Source of the DNA: Anaerosporobacter faecicola
Lineage (GTDB): Bacteria > Bacillota > Clostridia > Lachnospirales > Lachnospiraceae
Assembly (NCBI RefSeq): GCF_012070565.1
Contig: NZ_JAAQRO010000036.1
Coordinates: forward strand, 1-64,000
Direction of reading: 5' to 3'
DNA: 64,000 nt
Below the pieces are notes generated by a model. That model had not been told where the DNA came from. It did not search any database and saw only the letters and a program-made list of their open reading frames with translations. Made by a program: the position numbers and the translations under genes. Positions 8,408 to 19,283 of this stretch are shown here, piece after piece. Every line of letters begins with the position of its first letter. The first letter of the stretch is position 1.

Positions 8408-9793
8408 TTATTTTGAATAATTCATGAAAGCATGAAGAACTTCTTCCGATGCAAACCCATCAATCACAACTGGTACAATCTGGTTCACAAGGGATTCTTC
8501 CCCTTCTACCGCTACTTTAACGTATCTCTGTGTATGACCTACCATGTATTCTTTTCCATCAATCGTTACACGTTCTTCAAACAGAACTTTTTCATTTTCT
8601 CCAATAAATGATTCCAAATACATATGATTGTTCTTCTTATCAAGTTCAATCAAAGTCTCACTTCTCTCATGCTTTATACTCTCTGCAATTTGATTTTCCA
8701 TCGCAGCAGCTCTTGTTCCCTGTCTCTTTGAGTATTTGAATACATGTGTCTTCATGAACGTAATCTTTTTTAAAAACTGAATGGTTTCACCAAACTCTTC
8801 TTCTGTTTCTCCTGGGAAACCGACAATCACATCGGTTGTTAATGCTGGACGATCAAAATGTTCTCTTAATTGTTCACATTTCTCCATAAATAATTTTGTG
8901 TCGTACTTACGGTTCATTCTTTTTAAGGTTGCATCACAACCACTTTGCAGAGACAGATGAAAATGTGGACAGAATTTACTGTTCTTACTTAAAGTCTTAA
9001 CAAATTCATCCGTGATTATTCTTGGTTCAAGAGATCCCAATCGAATCCGTTCTACCCCATCTACCTCACTGATTTCTGTGATAATCTGTAACAATGGCGT
9101 ATGTTGTGCCTGATCAATGGCTTGATCGTATTCTTCAACAGAGGCACTATCTAAGCCATAAGAGGATAAATGTATTCCCGTTAAAACGATTTCCTTATAT
9201 CCCTTATTCACCAATCGATGAACTTCTGCTAGAATATCTTCCTTCTTTCTACTTCGTATTCTACCTCTTGTATACGGAATGATACAGTAGGAGCAAAATT
9301 GGTTACAACCATCTTGAATCTTCATGTATGCTCTGGTCTTTTCCGCAAGAGACCCAATGGCCAATTCCTCGTATTCCGAATCCTGTGCAATGTCAATTAC
9401 TGCTTCATTCTCTTCATGATCGCTTAAGTAGTTTTCTAACAATTGTACAATCTGTTTCTTTTGGTTGTTTCCCACTACTAGATCAATCGCCTCATCTGCT
9501 TCCAAAGCATCTTTTGCAGCTTGTACATAACAACCAACAGCTACAACGACTGCATCCGGATTCAATTTCTTTGCTTTATGAAGCATCTGTCTGGATTTAC
9601 GATCCGCAATATTGGTTACTGTGCATGTATTAACTACATATATGTCTGCTTGCTCCGCAAAATCTACAATCGTATAGGAGGCTTGTTGAAACAACTGTTC
9701 CATTGCTTCCGTTTCATATGAATTCACTTTACAGCCAAGTGTAAGGAATGCCACCTTCCTATTCTCTAATGGTTGTTTTATCTGGTTCTCCAT
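8408..9793 (-). CDS. mtaB: tRNA t6A37 methylthiotransferase MtaB
   Basis: This is a radical SAM methylthiotransferase of 461 residues starting at 9793, where AAGGAAG precedes the ATG. The N-terminal UPF0004 domain has FLTLGCKVNSYETEAMEQLF and CTVTN. The radical SAM triad is CNQFCSYCIIPYTRGRIRSR near residue 147. The C-terminus is a TRAM-type domain (VGHTQRYVKVAV). MtaB converts t6A to ms2t6A at position 37 of ANN-decoding tRNAs. The specific N-terminal TLGCKVN motif separates it from MiaB and RimO. In related genomes it follows rsmE; here cysteine desulfurase, thiI and the HPr-like gene lie between. Confidence 0.93.
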   Translation of the reverse strand: MENQIKQPLENRKVAFLTLGCKVNSYETEAMEQLFQQASYTIVDFAEQADIYVVNTCTVTNIADRKSRQMLHKAKKLNPDAVVVAVGCYVQAAKDALEADEAIDLVVGNNQKKQIVQLLENYLSDHEENEAVIDIAQDSEYEELAIGSLAEKTRAYMKIQDGCNQFCSYCIIPYTRGRIRSRKKEDILAEVHRLVNKGYKEIVLTGIHLSSYGLDSASVEEYDQAIDQAQHTPLLQIITEISEVDGVERIRLGSLEPRIITDEFVKTLSKNSKFCPHFHLSLQSGCDATLKRMNRKYDTKLFMEKCEQLREHFDRPALTTDVIVGFPGETEEEFGETIQFLKKITFMKTHVFKYSKRQGTRAAAMENQIAESIKHERSETLIELDKKNNHMYLESFIGENEKVLFEERVTIDGKEYMVGHTQRYVKVAVEGEESLVNQIVPVVIDGFASEEVLHAFMNYSK

Positions 9794-9880
9794 CTTTCTT
9801 CCTTTCCATATATTGGACAAACTTTTTGACTATTCTAACGTTTGTCATGACCTTTTTTTATCTATATTGCATATTGACTT

Positions 9881-9908
9881 TTGCCTATTGAAACTGTAGT
9901 ATTATAAT
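9881..9908 (+). promoter_or_regulatory. Candidate promoter of the Crh-like gene
   Basis: TTGCCT (9881-9886) and a consensus TATAAT (9903-9908) are 16 bases apart, ending 78 bases before the start codon. A better -35 box, TTGACT at 9874, would give an impossible 23-base spacer. Confidence 0.5.
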
Positions 9909-9986
9909 ATATTAAGCAATAGAAAAACTAAGCAAAATCAAGTCTTTCCAATTGTTTAAATTCAAACATCTAAGGAGGATTTTACT

Positions 9987-10220
9987 ATGAAAACAGTTAA
10001 AATTTCTTTAAATTCAATTGATAAGGTGAAAGCATTCGTTAACGAAGTAACAAAATTCAATTCTGATTTTGATTTAGTTTCTGGAAGATATGTAATCGAT
10101 GCAAAATCAATCATGGGTATCTTCAGTTTAGACTTATCAAAACCAATTGATCTTAACATTCATAACGAAGAAAGTGTTGATACAATCTTAACAGCACTTG
10201 CACCATATATTGTTGAATAA
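9987..10220 (+). CDS. HPr/Crh-like protein without the phosphocarrier histidine
   Basis: The 77-residue protein has the size and fold pattern of HPr. It contains GRYVIDAKSIMGIFSLDL, where Ser41 aligns with HPr Ser46, the target of HPr kinase. The active-site GLHARPA motif of HPr (His15) is absent; that region reads SIDKVKAFVNEVTKFNSDFD. This is the combination seen in Bacillus Crh, which cannot carry phosphate to sugars but acts with CcpA in catabolite repression. The gene has AAGGAGG eight bases upstream, its own promoter and its own terminator. It is the only plus-strand gene in the left 28 kb. A regulatory role is inferred. Confidence 0.8.
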   Translation: MKTVKISLNSIDKVKAFVNEVTKFNSDFDLVSGRYVIDAKSIMGIFSLDLSKPIDLNIHNEESVDTILTALAPYIVE

Positions 10221-10289
10221 TAAGATTCAATAATGACATTCACCAGCGAACAAACAGCTTTTTATTCGAGAGGTAAATTACTTATTGGG

Positions 10290-10315
10290 GAGGATACATC
10301 GTATCCTCTTTTTTT
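10290..10315 (+). terminator. Terminator of the Crh-like gene
   Basis: GAGGATAC and GTATCCTC form a perfect 8-bp stem with a three-base loop, followed by seven T. This is a textbook intrinsic terminator, 70 bases past the stop. Confidence 0.93.
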
Positions 10316-10547
10316 CATGTTTATAACGATTACTTTATGTTTATCAATCTTTTTCATTCTCTTTTTATAAACTTACACTCTAGATTAGAATCAACAATTC
10401 GTATTTTCCTATGCTTTTGATTTCTTATAAACATTCACGCAAACTTCACACAGTATCTATCATCTACTATCTACTTGATCAAGTTAATAGTTACGGTGTG
10501 AAGGGTGCGATTATCCATCATAATTTCTTTAAAGAAAGGAACGTGTT
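10316..10547. other. Intergenic region downstream of thiI
   Basis: No gene is seen. An inverted repeat CTTCACAC (10444-10451) / GTGTGAAG (10496-10503), extendable to CGCA/TGCG, encloses a palindromic CTTGATCAAG. It lies just past the thiI stop and may end that transcript, although no T-run follows. Confidence 0.35.
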
Positions 10548-11726
10548 CTACTTGATTTCAATGGTTTCCATTGTATCTAATGCTACTTTTACTAATTCAT
10601 CGATCTTCTCTTCCAGATTTCTTTCTGAACGTTCAATTACACCAACATTTGGTTTTGTTACTGGATGTTTTGCAACAAAGATTGTACAACAATCTTCAAA
10701 TGGAAGAATTGATGTTTCATAAGTATTAATCTTTTCTGCGATATCTACGATATCCTGCTTATCAAAACCGATAACTGGTCGATACACCGGAATATCACAA
10801 ACCGCATTGGTTGCTGCTAGACTCTGCATTGTCTGACTTGCTACCTGACCAATACTTTCTCCTGTAATCAAGCCAAGACAGTTTGTTTCTTTTGCAACAC
10901 TTTGTGCAATACGCATCATATATCTTCGCATGATAATCGTCAATTCATCGTGTGGACATTTTTCATAGATATATAACTGGATATCTGTAAAGTTTACTAC
11001 ATGAAGATTAATTGGTCCGGAATATCTCGCTACTAATTTTGCAAGATCAACTACTTTTTGTTTTGCTCTTTCACTTGTATATGGTGGTGCATGGAAATAC
11101 ATTGCATCAATCTGAACACCACGTTTTGCGATCATATAACCTGCAACAGGGCTATCGATTCCACCGGAAAGTAAAAGCATGGCTTTTCCATTGGTTCCCA
11201 CTGGCATTCCACCTGGTCCTTCAATAATCTTCGAATACACATATGCTTTGTGTCGAACTTCCACATTGATTCGAACTTGTGGTTCACGCACATCCACTTT
11301 CATTTCAGGAAAACGGTCTAATAAAGCTGCTCCCATCTCAATACAGATTTCTGGTGATTTAATTGGATACTGTTTGTCTCCACGTTTAGCTTCAACTTTA
11401 AATGTAAAATTACGAGTAGGATATAGATTTTCTACAAAATCTCCAACCTTTTGCACCAAATTATCCCACGCAGTATCCTCAATGATTACGACTGGGCAAA
11501 TAGCTGCTACTCCAAATACACGTTGTAATGCCTCTACTGTTTCTTCATAGTCATAATCAGATAATGCCTCTATATAGATTCTTCCCTGTTCCTTTGAAAC
11601 ATAAAACTCTCCATCCACTGCTTTTAAAGCGAATTTAATTTGATCACGTAATGCATTTTCAAATAAATATCGATTTTTCCCTTTAATGCCAATCTCTGCA
11701 TACTTTATTAGGAATGCCTTAAACAT
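10548..11726 (-). CDS. thiI: ThiI, tRNA 4-thiouridine synthase
   Basis: The 392-residue product starts MFKAFLIKYAEIGIKGKNRY at 11726; this is the conserved N-terminus, and upstream in-frame ATGs are less likely. A THUMP domain (residues about 60-165) precedes the PP-loop ATPase motif MLLLSGGIDSPVAGYMI. The C-terminal rhodanese domain of E. coli ThiI is absent, as in Bacillus. ThiI adenylates U8 of tRNA and receives sulfur from a cysteine desulfurase. The gene immediately upstream encodes exactly such a desulfurase, so the pair is a self-contained s4U8 module. A role in thiazole synthesis is less likely without the rhodanese domain. Confidence 0.95.
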   Translation of the reverse strand: MFKAFLIKYAEIGIKGKNRYLFENALRDQIKFALKAVDGEFYVSKEQGRIYIEALSDYDYEETVEALQRVFGVAAICPVVIIEDTAWDNLVQKVGDFVENLYPTRNFTFKVEAKRGDKQYPIKSPEICIEMGAALLDRFPEMKVDVREPQVRINVEVRHKAYVYSKIIEGPGGMPVGTNGKAMLLLSGGIDSPVAGYMIAKRGVQIDAMYFHAPPYTSERAKQKVVDLAKLVARYSGPINLHVVNFTDIQLYIYEKCPHDELTIIMRRYMMRIAQSVAKETNCLGLITGESIGQVASQTMQSLAATNAVCDIPVYRPVIGFDKQDIVDIAEKINTYETSILPFEDCCTIFVAKHPVTKPNVGVIERSERNLEEKIDELVKVALDTMETIEIK

Positions 11727-11838
11727 ATTCGTACCTTTCCCTTTCTTGACTTTCATTTTTATTACCAAGCAATTGCCTTTTACATCACGTATTCACCTTA
11801 TATGAATAGTGTCATTTGCTGGCATTGTATTTGTATTA

Positions 11839-13017
11839 TTAATGTCTTGTATATCTTCTTAAAATCGGTAATATTTCATTGATTTGTGTTAGAGCATAAT
11901 CCAATTCTTCCTTTGTTGTTTGTACAGAAAAACTGAATCGAATCGTAGAATCAAGCAACTCTTTCTTCACACCAATTGCACGTAATGTACCACTTAATCC
12001 TGGGTGATTGGAAGAACATGCTGACCCGGATGATACATATACCCCCTTATCTTCCAACGAATGAAGCAACACTTCACTTCGCACATTTGCAAAACTAACG
12101 CTCACAACATGGGGTGCTGTTTCACGAATGGATGGAACTGCTATGGCATTCACTGTTACACCTTCTATTTTTGTTACCTCTTCAATAAAATACTGTTTTA
12201 GTTCATAGAGATGATCGATCTTCTTCTCATGATCCGTATAGATTTCTTCCACTGCTTTTCCAAGTCCGGCAATTCCCGGAACATTTTCTGTACCAGAACG
12301 CATTCCTTTTTGTTGCTCGCCACCATAGATAATCGGTTTTATCTTAACCTTATCTCGGATGTACAAAAATCCAATTCCCTTTGGTCCATGAATCTTATGT
12401 CCACTAACGGATAATAGATCGATTCCCATACGTTTCGGATATATCTTAAACTTTCCATATGCCTGGATTGCATCTACATGAAATAATGTGTTCGCATTCT
12501 TTTCTTTAATAATCTGTGAAATCTTTTCAATTTCTTCAATCGCACCAACTTCATTGTTCACATACATAACCGAAACTAATATGGTATCATCTCGTAATGC
12601 TGCTTCCAACTTATCCAATCGTAGCTTTCCATTCTGATCAACAGGAAGGTACGTCACCTCATATCCACAATCCTCCAAAAAAATAAGAGGGTTATGCACC
12701 GATGCATGTTCAATATTGGTTGTTATAATATGCTTGCCTGTCCGATTATTAGCTAATGCCGTACCGATCAATGCCATATTATTGGATTCGGTTCCACCAG
12801 AAGTAAATACGATTTCTTTCGCATCCACCTTCAAACTTTTTGCTATTATTGTTTTTGCATTTGTTATATATTTTTCAGCATTTACACCCTTTGCATGCAT
12901 AGAAGATGGATTTCCATAATCTACATCTAATGTTTGCATCATAATATCACGTACACTGTCAAATGCTCTTGTTGTTGCTGCATTATCCAGATACGCTTCT
13001 CTCCCTTGTGTATCCAT
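11839..13017 (-). CDS. Cysteine desulfurase (NifS/IscS-like, probably NifZ type)
   Basis: This is a fold-type I PLP enzyme of 392 residues. It starts REAYLDNAATTRAFDSVRDI, has TSGGTESNNMALIGTA for cofactor phosphate binding, the PLP lysine in SVSGHKIHGPKGIGFLYI and the catalytic Cys in YVSSGSACSS. It mobilises sulfur from cysteine as a persulfide. Its position about 110 bases upstream of thiI matches Bacillus nifZ-thiI, where the desulfurase is dedicated to tRNA thiolation. GGAAAGGA precedes the ATG. Confidence 0.93.
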   Translation of the reverse strand: MDTQGREAYLDNAATTRAFDSVRDIMMQTLDVDYGNPSSMHAKGVNAEKYITNAKTIIAKSLKVDAKEIVFTSGGTESNNMALIGTALANNRTGKHIITTNIEHASVHNPLIFLEDCGYEVTYLPVDQNGKLRLDKLEAALRDDTILVSVMYVNNEVGAIEEIEKISQIIKEKNANTLFHVDAIQAYGKFKIYPKRMGIDLLSVSGHKIHGPKGIGFLYIRDKVKIKPIIYGGEQQKGMRSGTENVPGIAGLGKAVEEIYTDHEKKIDHLYELKQYFIEEVTKIEGVTVNAIAVPSIRETAPHVVSVSFANVRSEVLLHSLEDKGVYVSSGSACSSNHPGLSGTLRAIGVKKELLDSTIRFSFSVQTTKEELDYALTQINEILPILRRYTRH

Positions 13018-13134
13018 TTCTTATCCTTTCCTTATCCTTATCCCTTAAAAACCTGAATTGATTACACCTTGATTTACTAACTTTACTTACTTTACTTTCA
13101 TTTGTTTACGTTACTTTGCCTACTTTTCTTTTCC

Positions 13135-13875
13135 TTACTCTTCTAACGCAAACATTAATACCGATAAGATTGCAAGTCCCGCTGTTTCTGTTCTTAAAAT
13201 TCTTTTTCCTAGCGTAATTGGAGCAATCCCTGCTTCCCTTGCTACAGCAACTTCTTCCTCTTCAAACCCTCCCTCTGGACCAATGAAGATTGCAACGGAT
13301 TTCTTTCCTTTTACTTCTTGAATCTTTTGTTTGGTTTCTTGCATTCCCATGGCATGCTCATAAGGGAGAATTTTATACTCCATTTCCTTTGCCATAGCAA
13401 CTGCTTCTTTATAATTCATGACTGGCATTACTTCTGGTATAAAACCACGACCTGATTGTTTCGCTGCACTAGTTGCAATCGCCTGCCATCGTTCTAATTT
13501 CTTTTGTTCTTTCTTTTTATCATCAAGCTTAACTACGCTTCTCTTCATCATAACAGGAATCACCTGATAAACACCAAGCTCAACAGCCTTTTGAATGATC
13601 AATTCCATCTTATCTTTTTTCGGTAATCCTTGAAAGAGATAAATTCTGGCAGGTAACTCCGTTTGCGTTTCTTCCTTGCTTATAATACTTGCTTGTATCT
13701 GGTCGGCCGCCAATACCGCGATTTTACAATGATAATCCGTACCTTGCCCATCGCATAAGATCAATTCTTCACCTACTCTCATTCGAAGGACGTTCTTAAT
13801 GTGATTTACATCCGCTCCATCAATAAGGATTTGCTCCTCTCGTACGTTTGACTGCTCTATATAAAAACGATACAT
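13135..13875 (-). CDS. rsmE: 16S rRNA (uracil1498-N3)-methyltransferase RsmE
   Basis: The 246-residue SPOUT methyltransferase has an N-terminal PUA-like region (VNHIKNVLRMRVGEELILCD) and the C-terminal trefoil-knot SAM site IFIGPEGGFEEEEVAVAREA followed by LGKRILRTETAGLA. It methylates U1498 in the decoding region of 16S rRNA. It lies 38 bases downstream of prmA, in the order prmA-rsmE conserved in Clostridia. Confidence 0.93.
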   Translation of the reverse strand: MYRFYIEQSNVREEQILIDGADVNHIKNVLRMRVGEELILCDGQGTDYHCKIAVLAADQIQASIISKEETQTELPARIYLFQGLPKKDKMELIIQKAVELGVYQVIPVMMKRSVVKLDDKKKEQKKLERWQAIATSAAKQSGRGFIPEVMPVMNYKEAVAMAKEMEYKILPYEHAMGMQETKQKIQEVKGKKSVAIFIGPEGGFEEEEVAVAREAGIAPITLGKRILRTETAGLAILSVLMFALEE

Positions 13876-13913
13876 GTTCTCGTTTCTTTCCCCTTTCTAC
13901 TTCTGATCTCACA

Positions 13914-14867
13914 CTATTTTCTTGCTACAAAAGAAACCCATTCACCCATAACATTCTCTTCAACGATGGTAAATCCATTCTTTTCAATTGCATCTTTAAC
14001 TTCATCACGTTTCATGTTAATGATACCAGAGGTTATATAGAGTCCGTCTTTTTTCAAATGTTGCCCAATTTCAGCAGACAATGGAATAATCACATCCGCT
14101 AAAATGTTGGCTACTACAATATCATAGCGTTCTTTTCCAACTTCTTCTTGCAGCTTCCTATCATCAATGATATTACCGATTTTTACAACAAATTCTTCCT
14201 CTGTGATACCATTTACCTTGGCATTGTCATACATGGCATGGATAGCATTGGGATCGATATCTGTTCCTACTGCTGCTTTTGCTCCTAATTTCAAACCAAT
14301 AATGGATAGGATTCCACTACCACTTCCTACGTCTAGAAGTGTGGTTTCATTGGTGATATACTTTCTAAGTCCTTGGATGCACAAACGAGTTGTTTCATGA
14401 CTTCCCGTACCAAAAGCTGTTCCAGGATCAATGTCAATAACCAAATCATCTTCACGTTTTTCGGTTAACGTCTCCCAAGTTGGTTTAATGATAATATCAT
14501 CTGCCACACGGAATGGCTTCCAATATTGCTTCCAGTTATTGATCCAATCCTTGTCTTCTGTCTCTGATACAGTAATCTCCATATCACCAACTGGAACAAA
14601 ATCTGCTAATTCCATCATTCCCTGTTTTACAGCCTGTAGAATCTGTTCCGTATCTTCCTCATCAGAGATATAGAAACTTACCGTAGCTTTTCCGTCATCT
14701 TCCCCAAGATCAGGTAAGATATCAATAAACATCTCTTTCTTTTCTTCCTCTGTTATAGGAACCTTATCTTCAATCTCAATACCTTCAATTCCAAGTTCAT
14801 CTAACATGTTACTTACTAGATCTACTGCCTGTGTTGTTGTTTCCAAGGAAAATTTTGTCCACTTCAA
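13914..14867 (-). CDS. prmA: Ribosomal protein L11 methyltransferase PrmA
   Basis: The 317-residue protein begins KWTKFSLETTTQAVDLVSNM. It has SAM motif I TTLLDVGSGSGILSIIGLKL, the acidic motif GTDIDPNAIHAMYDNAK and the NPPY-like VVANILADVI. PrmA trimethylates lysines and the N-terminus of L11. The start codon is TTG, with AAGGAGATAG upstream. It heads the prmA-rsmE-desulfurase-thiI transcript, which starts from a promoter next to the dnaJ terminator. Confidence 0.95.
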   Translation of the reverse strand: MKWTKFSLETTTQAVDLVSNMLDELGIEGIEIEDKVPITEEEKKEMFIDILPDLGEDDGKATVSFYISDEEDTEQILQAVKQGMMELADFVPVGDMEITVSETEDKDWINNWKQYWKPFRVADDIIIKPTWETLTEKREDDLVIDIDPGTAFGTGSHETTRLCIQGLRKYITNETTLLDVGSGSGILSIIGLKLGAKAAVGTDIDPNAIHAMYDNAKVNGITEEEFVVKIGNIIDDRKLQEEVGKERYDIVVANILADVIIPLSAEIGQHLKKDGLYITSGIINMKRDEVKDAIEKNGFTIVEENVMGEWVSFVARK

Positions 14868-15063
14868 TGTTCTATCTCCTTACGCTCTATTTCGCATATT
14901 TATTAAATCTCGTTCAACTAATTCTTTTCAAATACATCATACCTAGCTCAAACTTCTCACATTAAAAATTTACGTAGAGTAGGTGTTTGCTATATATTAA
15001 TGGATTTCTTCACGTATCGTATAAGTTTTTAAAAACAATATATCAAAGCTTACTCAAATTGAT

Positions 15064-15093
15064 ATTATATCATACTTCCTAGTATAGTGTCAA
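15064..15093 (-). promoter_or_regulatory. Sigma-A promoter of the prmA operon
   Basis: Minus-strand TTGACA (15088-15093) and TATAAT (15064-15069) are both consensus and 18 bases apart. The leader would be about 190 bases. The -35 box overlaps the T-tract of the dnaJ terminator. Nothing else is seen in the 14868-15229 gap. Confidence 0.8.
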
Positions 15094-15153
15094 AAAAAAC
15101 AAATCCAACTCATTCCTTACCGATTACGCCAATTGGAATGATTGGATTTGTTT
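15091..15153 (-). terminator. Terminator of the hrcA-grpE-dnaK-dnaJ operon
   Basis: AAACAAATCCAA (15097-15108) pairs with TTGGATTTGTTT (15142-15153), continued inward by CATTCC/GGAATG. On the minus strand a run of eight T follows. It lies 77 bases beyond the dnaJ stop. Confidence 0.88.
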
Positions 15154-15229
15154 CTTACTACCTATAATTACTGATTTGAACACAAAGGCCTAAGCAATAC
15201 TTCGATTAGGCTCTTGCTAACCTAATCAA

Positions 15230-16387
15230 CTATTTATTAAACCAGCCTTTTTTCTTTTTCTCTTTGTCCTCATGAGCCGTTGCTTCAACATCTGGTTTTT
15301 TACCTGTTACTGCTTCATCAAACTTCTGTAACAATTCTTTTTGTTCTGCATTCAACTTCGTAGGAACCTGTACGACTAATGTCACATAATGATCTCCACG
15401 AACTTCTTTGTTCCGTAAAGTAGGAACCCCTTTTCCACGCAAACGTACTTTTGTATCCGTCTGTGTACCTGGTTTTACTGTATAGTAGACATCTCCATCT
15501 ACTGTACTAATTCTTACATCTCCACCTAATGCAGCTTGTGCAAAGGAAATTGGAGCAGTAGAATAGATATCATAATCCTGACGTTGGAAAATTGGATGTC
15601 TGCTAACTACTACTTCTACAAGCAGATCGCCTCTTTCTCCACCATTAACACCTGGTTCTCCTTTTTCACGGATACGAACGCTTTGTCCATTGTCAATACC
15701 AGCAGGAATTGTTACCTTAATCTTCTTTCTGCTACTGATATATCCTGTACCATGACAATCTGTACATTTTTCTTTAATAATCTTACCAGTACCACGACAA
15801 TCTGGACATGTCTGTACATTTCGAACCATACCAAATAAAGATTGTTGTGTGAACACAACCTGACCTTTTCCACCACATTTTGTACATGTTTGTGCTGTAG
15901 TTCCAGGTTTTGCACCTGTTCCGTGACAAGTTGCACAATCATCTTTTAATGTTAGGTCTAATTCTTTCTCACAGCCAAATACAGCTTCTTCAAATGTAAT
16001 TCTAACGCTGGTACGAATATTTTGTCCCTTCATTGGACCATTATTTCCACGAGAACGACTTCTTCCTCCACCGAAGATATCGCCGAAGATATCACCAAAG
16101 ATATCGCCCATGTCCATACCATTAAAATCAAATCCACCAGCTCCACCACCGGCGCCACCTTCAAATGCTGCATGACCAAATTGATCATACTGTCTTCTCT
16201 TGTCCTGATCACTTAAAACAGCATATGCTTCCGAAGCTTCTTTGAACTTCGCTTCTGCCTCCTTGTTTCCAGGATTGGTATCTGGATGGTATTTCTTTGC
16301 AAGAACACGGTATGCTTTTTTTATCTCCGCATCGCTCGCAGTCTTTGCTATACCAAGGACCTCATAATAATCTCTCTTATCTGCCAT
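15230..16387 (-). CDS. dnaJ: Chaperone DnaJ (Hsp40)
   Basis: The 385-residue protein has a J domain with [20 protein letters not shown], a Gly/Phe-rich linker (residues about 75-115), four zinc-binding repeats ([42 protein letters not shown]) and the C-terminal substrate-binding domain. It stimulates DnaK ATPase activity and delivers clients. GGAGATAG precedes the ATG. It is the last gene of the heat-shock operon. Confidence 0.97.
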   Translation of the reverse strand: MADKRDYYEVLGIAKTASDAEIKKAYRVLAKKYHPDTNPGNKEAEAKFKEASEAYAVLSDQDKRRQYDQFGHAAFEGGAGGGAGGFDFNGMDMGDIFGDIFGDIFGGGRSRSRGNNGPMKGQNIRTSVRITFEEAVFGCEKELDLTLKDDCATCHGTGAKPGTTAQTCTKCGGKGQVVFTQQSLFGMVRNVQTCPDCRGTGKIIKEKCTDCHGTGYISSRKKIKVTIPAGIDNGQSVRIREKGEPGVNGGERGDLLVEVVVSRHPIFQRQDYDIYSTAPISFAQAALGGDVRISTVDGDVYYTVKPGTQTDTKVRLRGKGVPTLRNKEVRGDHYVTLVVQVPTKLNAEQKELLQKFDEAVTGKKPDVEATAHEDKEKKKKGWFNK

Positions 16388-16695
16388 ACTCTATCTCCTA
16401 ACTGCCGCTATCATTGTTTACGATACGACTTATTCCCTTTCTATCAATTCCTGCCACATAACAAAGTGTCTGTCGTACATGCTTGTGCCAATAGCACTTA
16501 CAAGTGATAAACACTTTGCAGAGCAATTACCTATATATAATTACATCTCGTTATACTGTAATCTTAATATAGGAATAGGCAGCCTAAATATTAGACCGCC
16601 TATCTCTTCGCTTCGGGACGGACCCATAAGCCCTATAATACTGAAATTTATTACATTCGTCAAGCAAAATCTCCCTTTTGCTTTCCTTCAAATTC
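16388..16695 (-). promoter_or_regulatory. Structured dnaK-dnaJ intercistronic region
   Basis: The 308-base gap has no gene but two foldable elements. One is an imperfect 13-bp hairpin around 16574-16605, whose minus strand reads ATAGGCGGTCTAA then TTTAGGCTGCCTAT. The other is a nested dyad at 16462-16518: CAAAGTGT/ACACTTTG outside and CTTGT/ACAAG plus GTGC/GCAC inside. Neither is followed by a T-run. They could be mRNA processing or stability elements that set the DnaK:DnaJ ratio (inference). Confidence 0.45.
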
Positions 16696-18576
<1,881 letters not shown>

Positions 18577-18636
18577 CTAATATAATAAATCGAATCATTT
18601 ACGATTTCTTTGTTCAGTTTCATTTAATCTATTGCA

Positions 18637-19248
18637 TTAGTTTACTACTTTTACCATACTGTGACGAACTACTGTTTCTTTGTACAGATATCCTTTTTGG
18701 AATTCATCTGAAACAATGTTCTCACCCAAATTCTCATCTTCTGCATGCATTACTGCATTGTGAAGATTTGGATCAAATTCTTTTCCTACTGATTCAATTG
18801 CAGTTACACCAGCTTCTTCTAAAGAAGAAACCATTTGTTTGTAGATTTTTTCAATACCTTGTGCAAATGGGCTTTCCTTCTCATCTTCTGATATTGCTCC
18901 AAGTCCTCTTTCGAAGTTATCGATTACTGGAAGGATTTTTTCAATGATGCTCTTTGCTCCAAACTCAAACATCTGCGATTTTTCTTTTTCAGTACGTTTT
19001 CTGTAATTTTCAAACTCAGCCATTTGACGCATTAATCGATCTTTTAATTCCTCGATTTGGGCATCTTTTTTATCTTTCTTCTCTTTTTTATCCTTTTTAA
19101 AGATGGACTTAGATGATTTTTCTGCACCTTCTGCATCTTCTTCTACTTCTTCCACAGTATCCTCTACTGTTTCTTCTGCTGTTTCTTCTGTCGTTTCTTC
19201 TACTGTGTCTTTTTCTACTACATCTTCCATCTTTTCTTGATCAGCCAC
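18637..19248 (-). CDS. grpE: Nucleotide exchange factor GrpE
   Basis: The 203-residue protein has an unusually long acidic N-terminal tract of Glu/Thr/Val repeats (residues about 10-45), then a Lys/Asp stretch. The conserved core follows: RLMRQMAEFENYRKRTEKEK, ILPVIDNFERGL, FDPNLHNAVMHAED and the beta domain EFQKGYLYKETVVRHSMVKV. It releases ADP from DnaK. The start codon is GTG, with AAAGGTGG upstream. Confidence 0.96.
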   Translation of the reverse strand: MADQEKMEDVVEKDTVEETTEETAEETVEDTVEEVEEDAEGAEKSSKSIFKKDKKEKKDKKDAQIEELKDRLMRQMAEFENYRKRTEKEKSQMFEFGAKSIIEKILPVIDNFERGLGAISEDEKESPFAQGIEKIYKQMVSSLEEAGVTAIESVGKEFDPNLHNAVMHAEDENLGENIVSDEFQKGYLYKETVVRHSMVKVVN

Positions 19249-19283
19249 TTTTCGACTACCACCTTTCCTCTAATTGGATATGC

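Noticed and set aside
10548-13017. TPP riboswitch associated with thiI
   Set aside because: No conserved THI-box motif is found upstream; the gene pairs with a desulfurase for tRNA thiolation.
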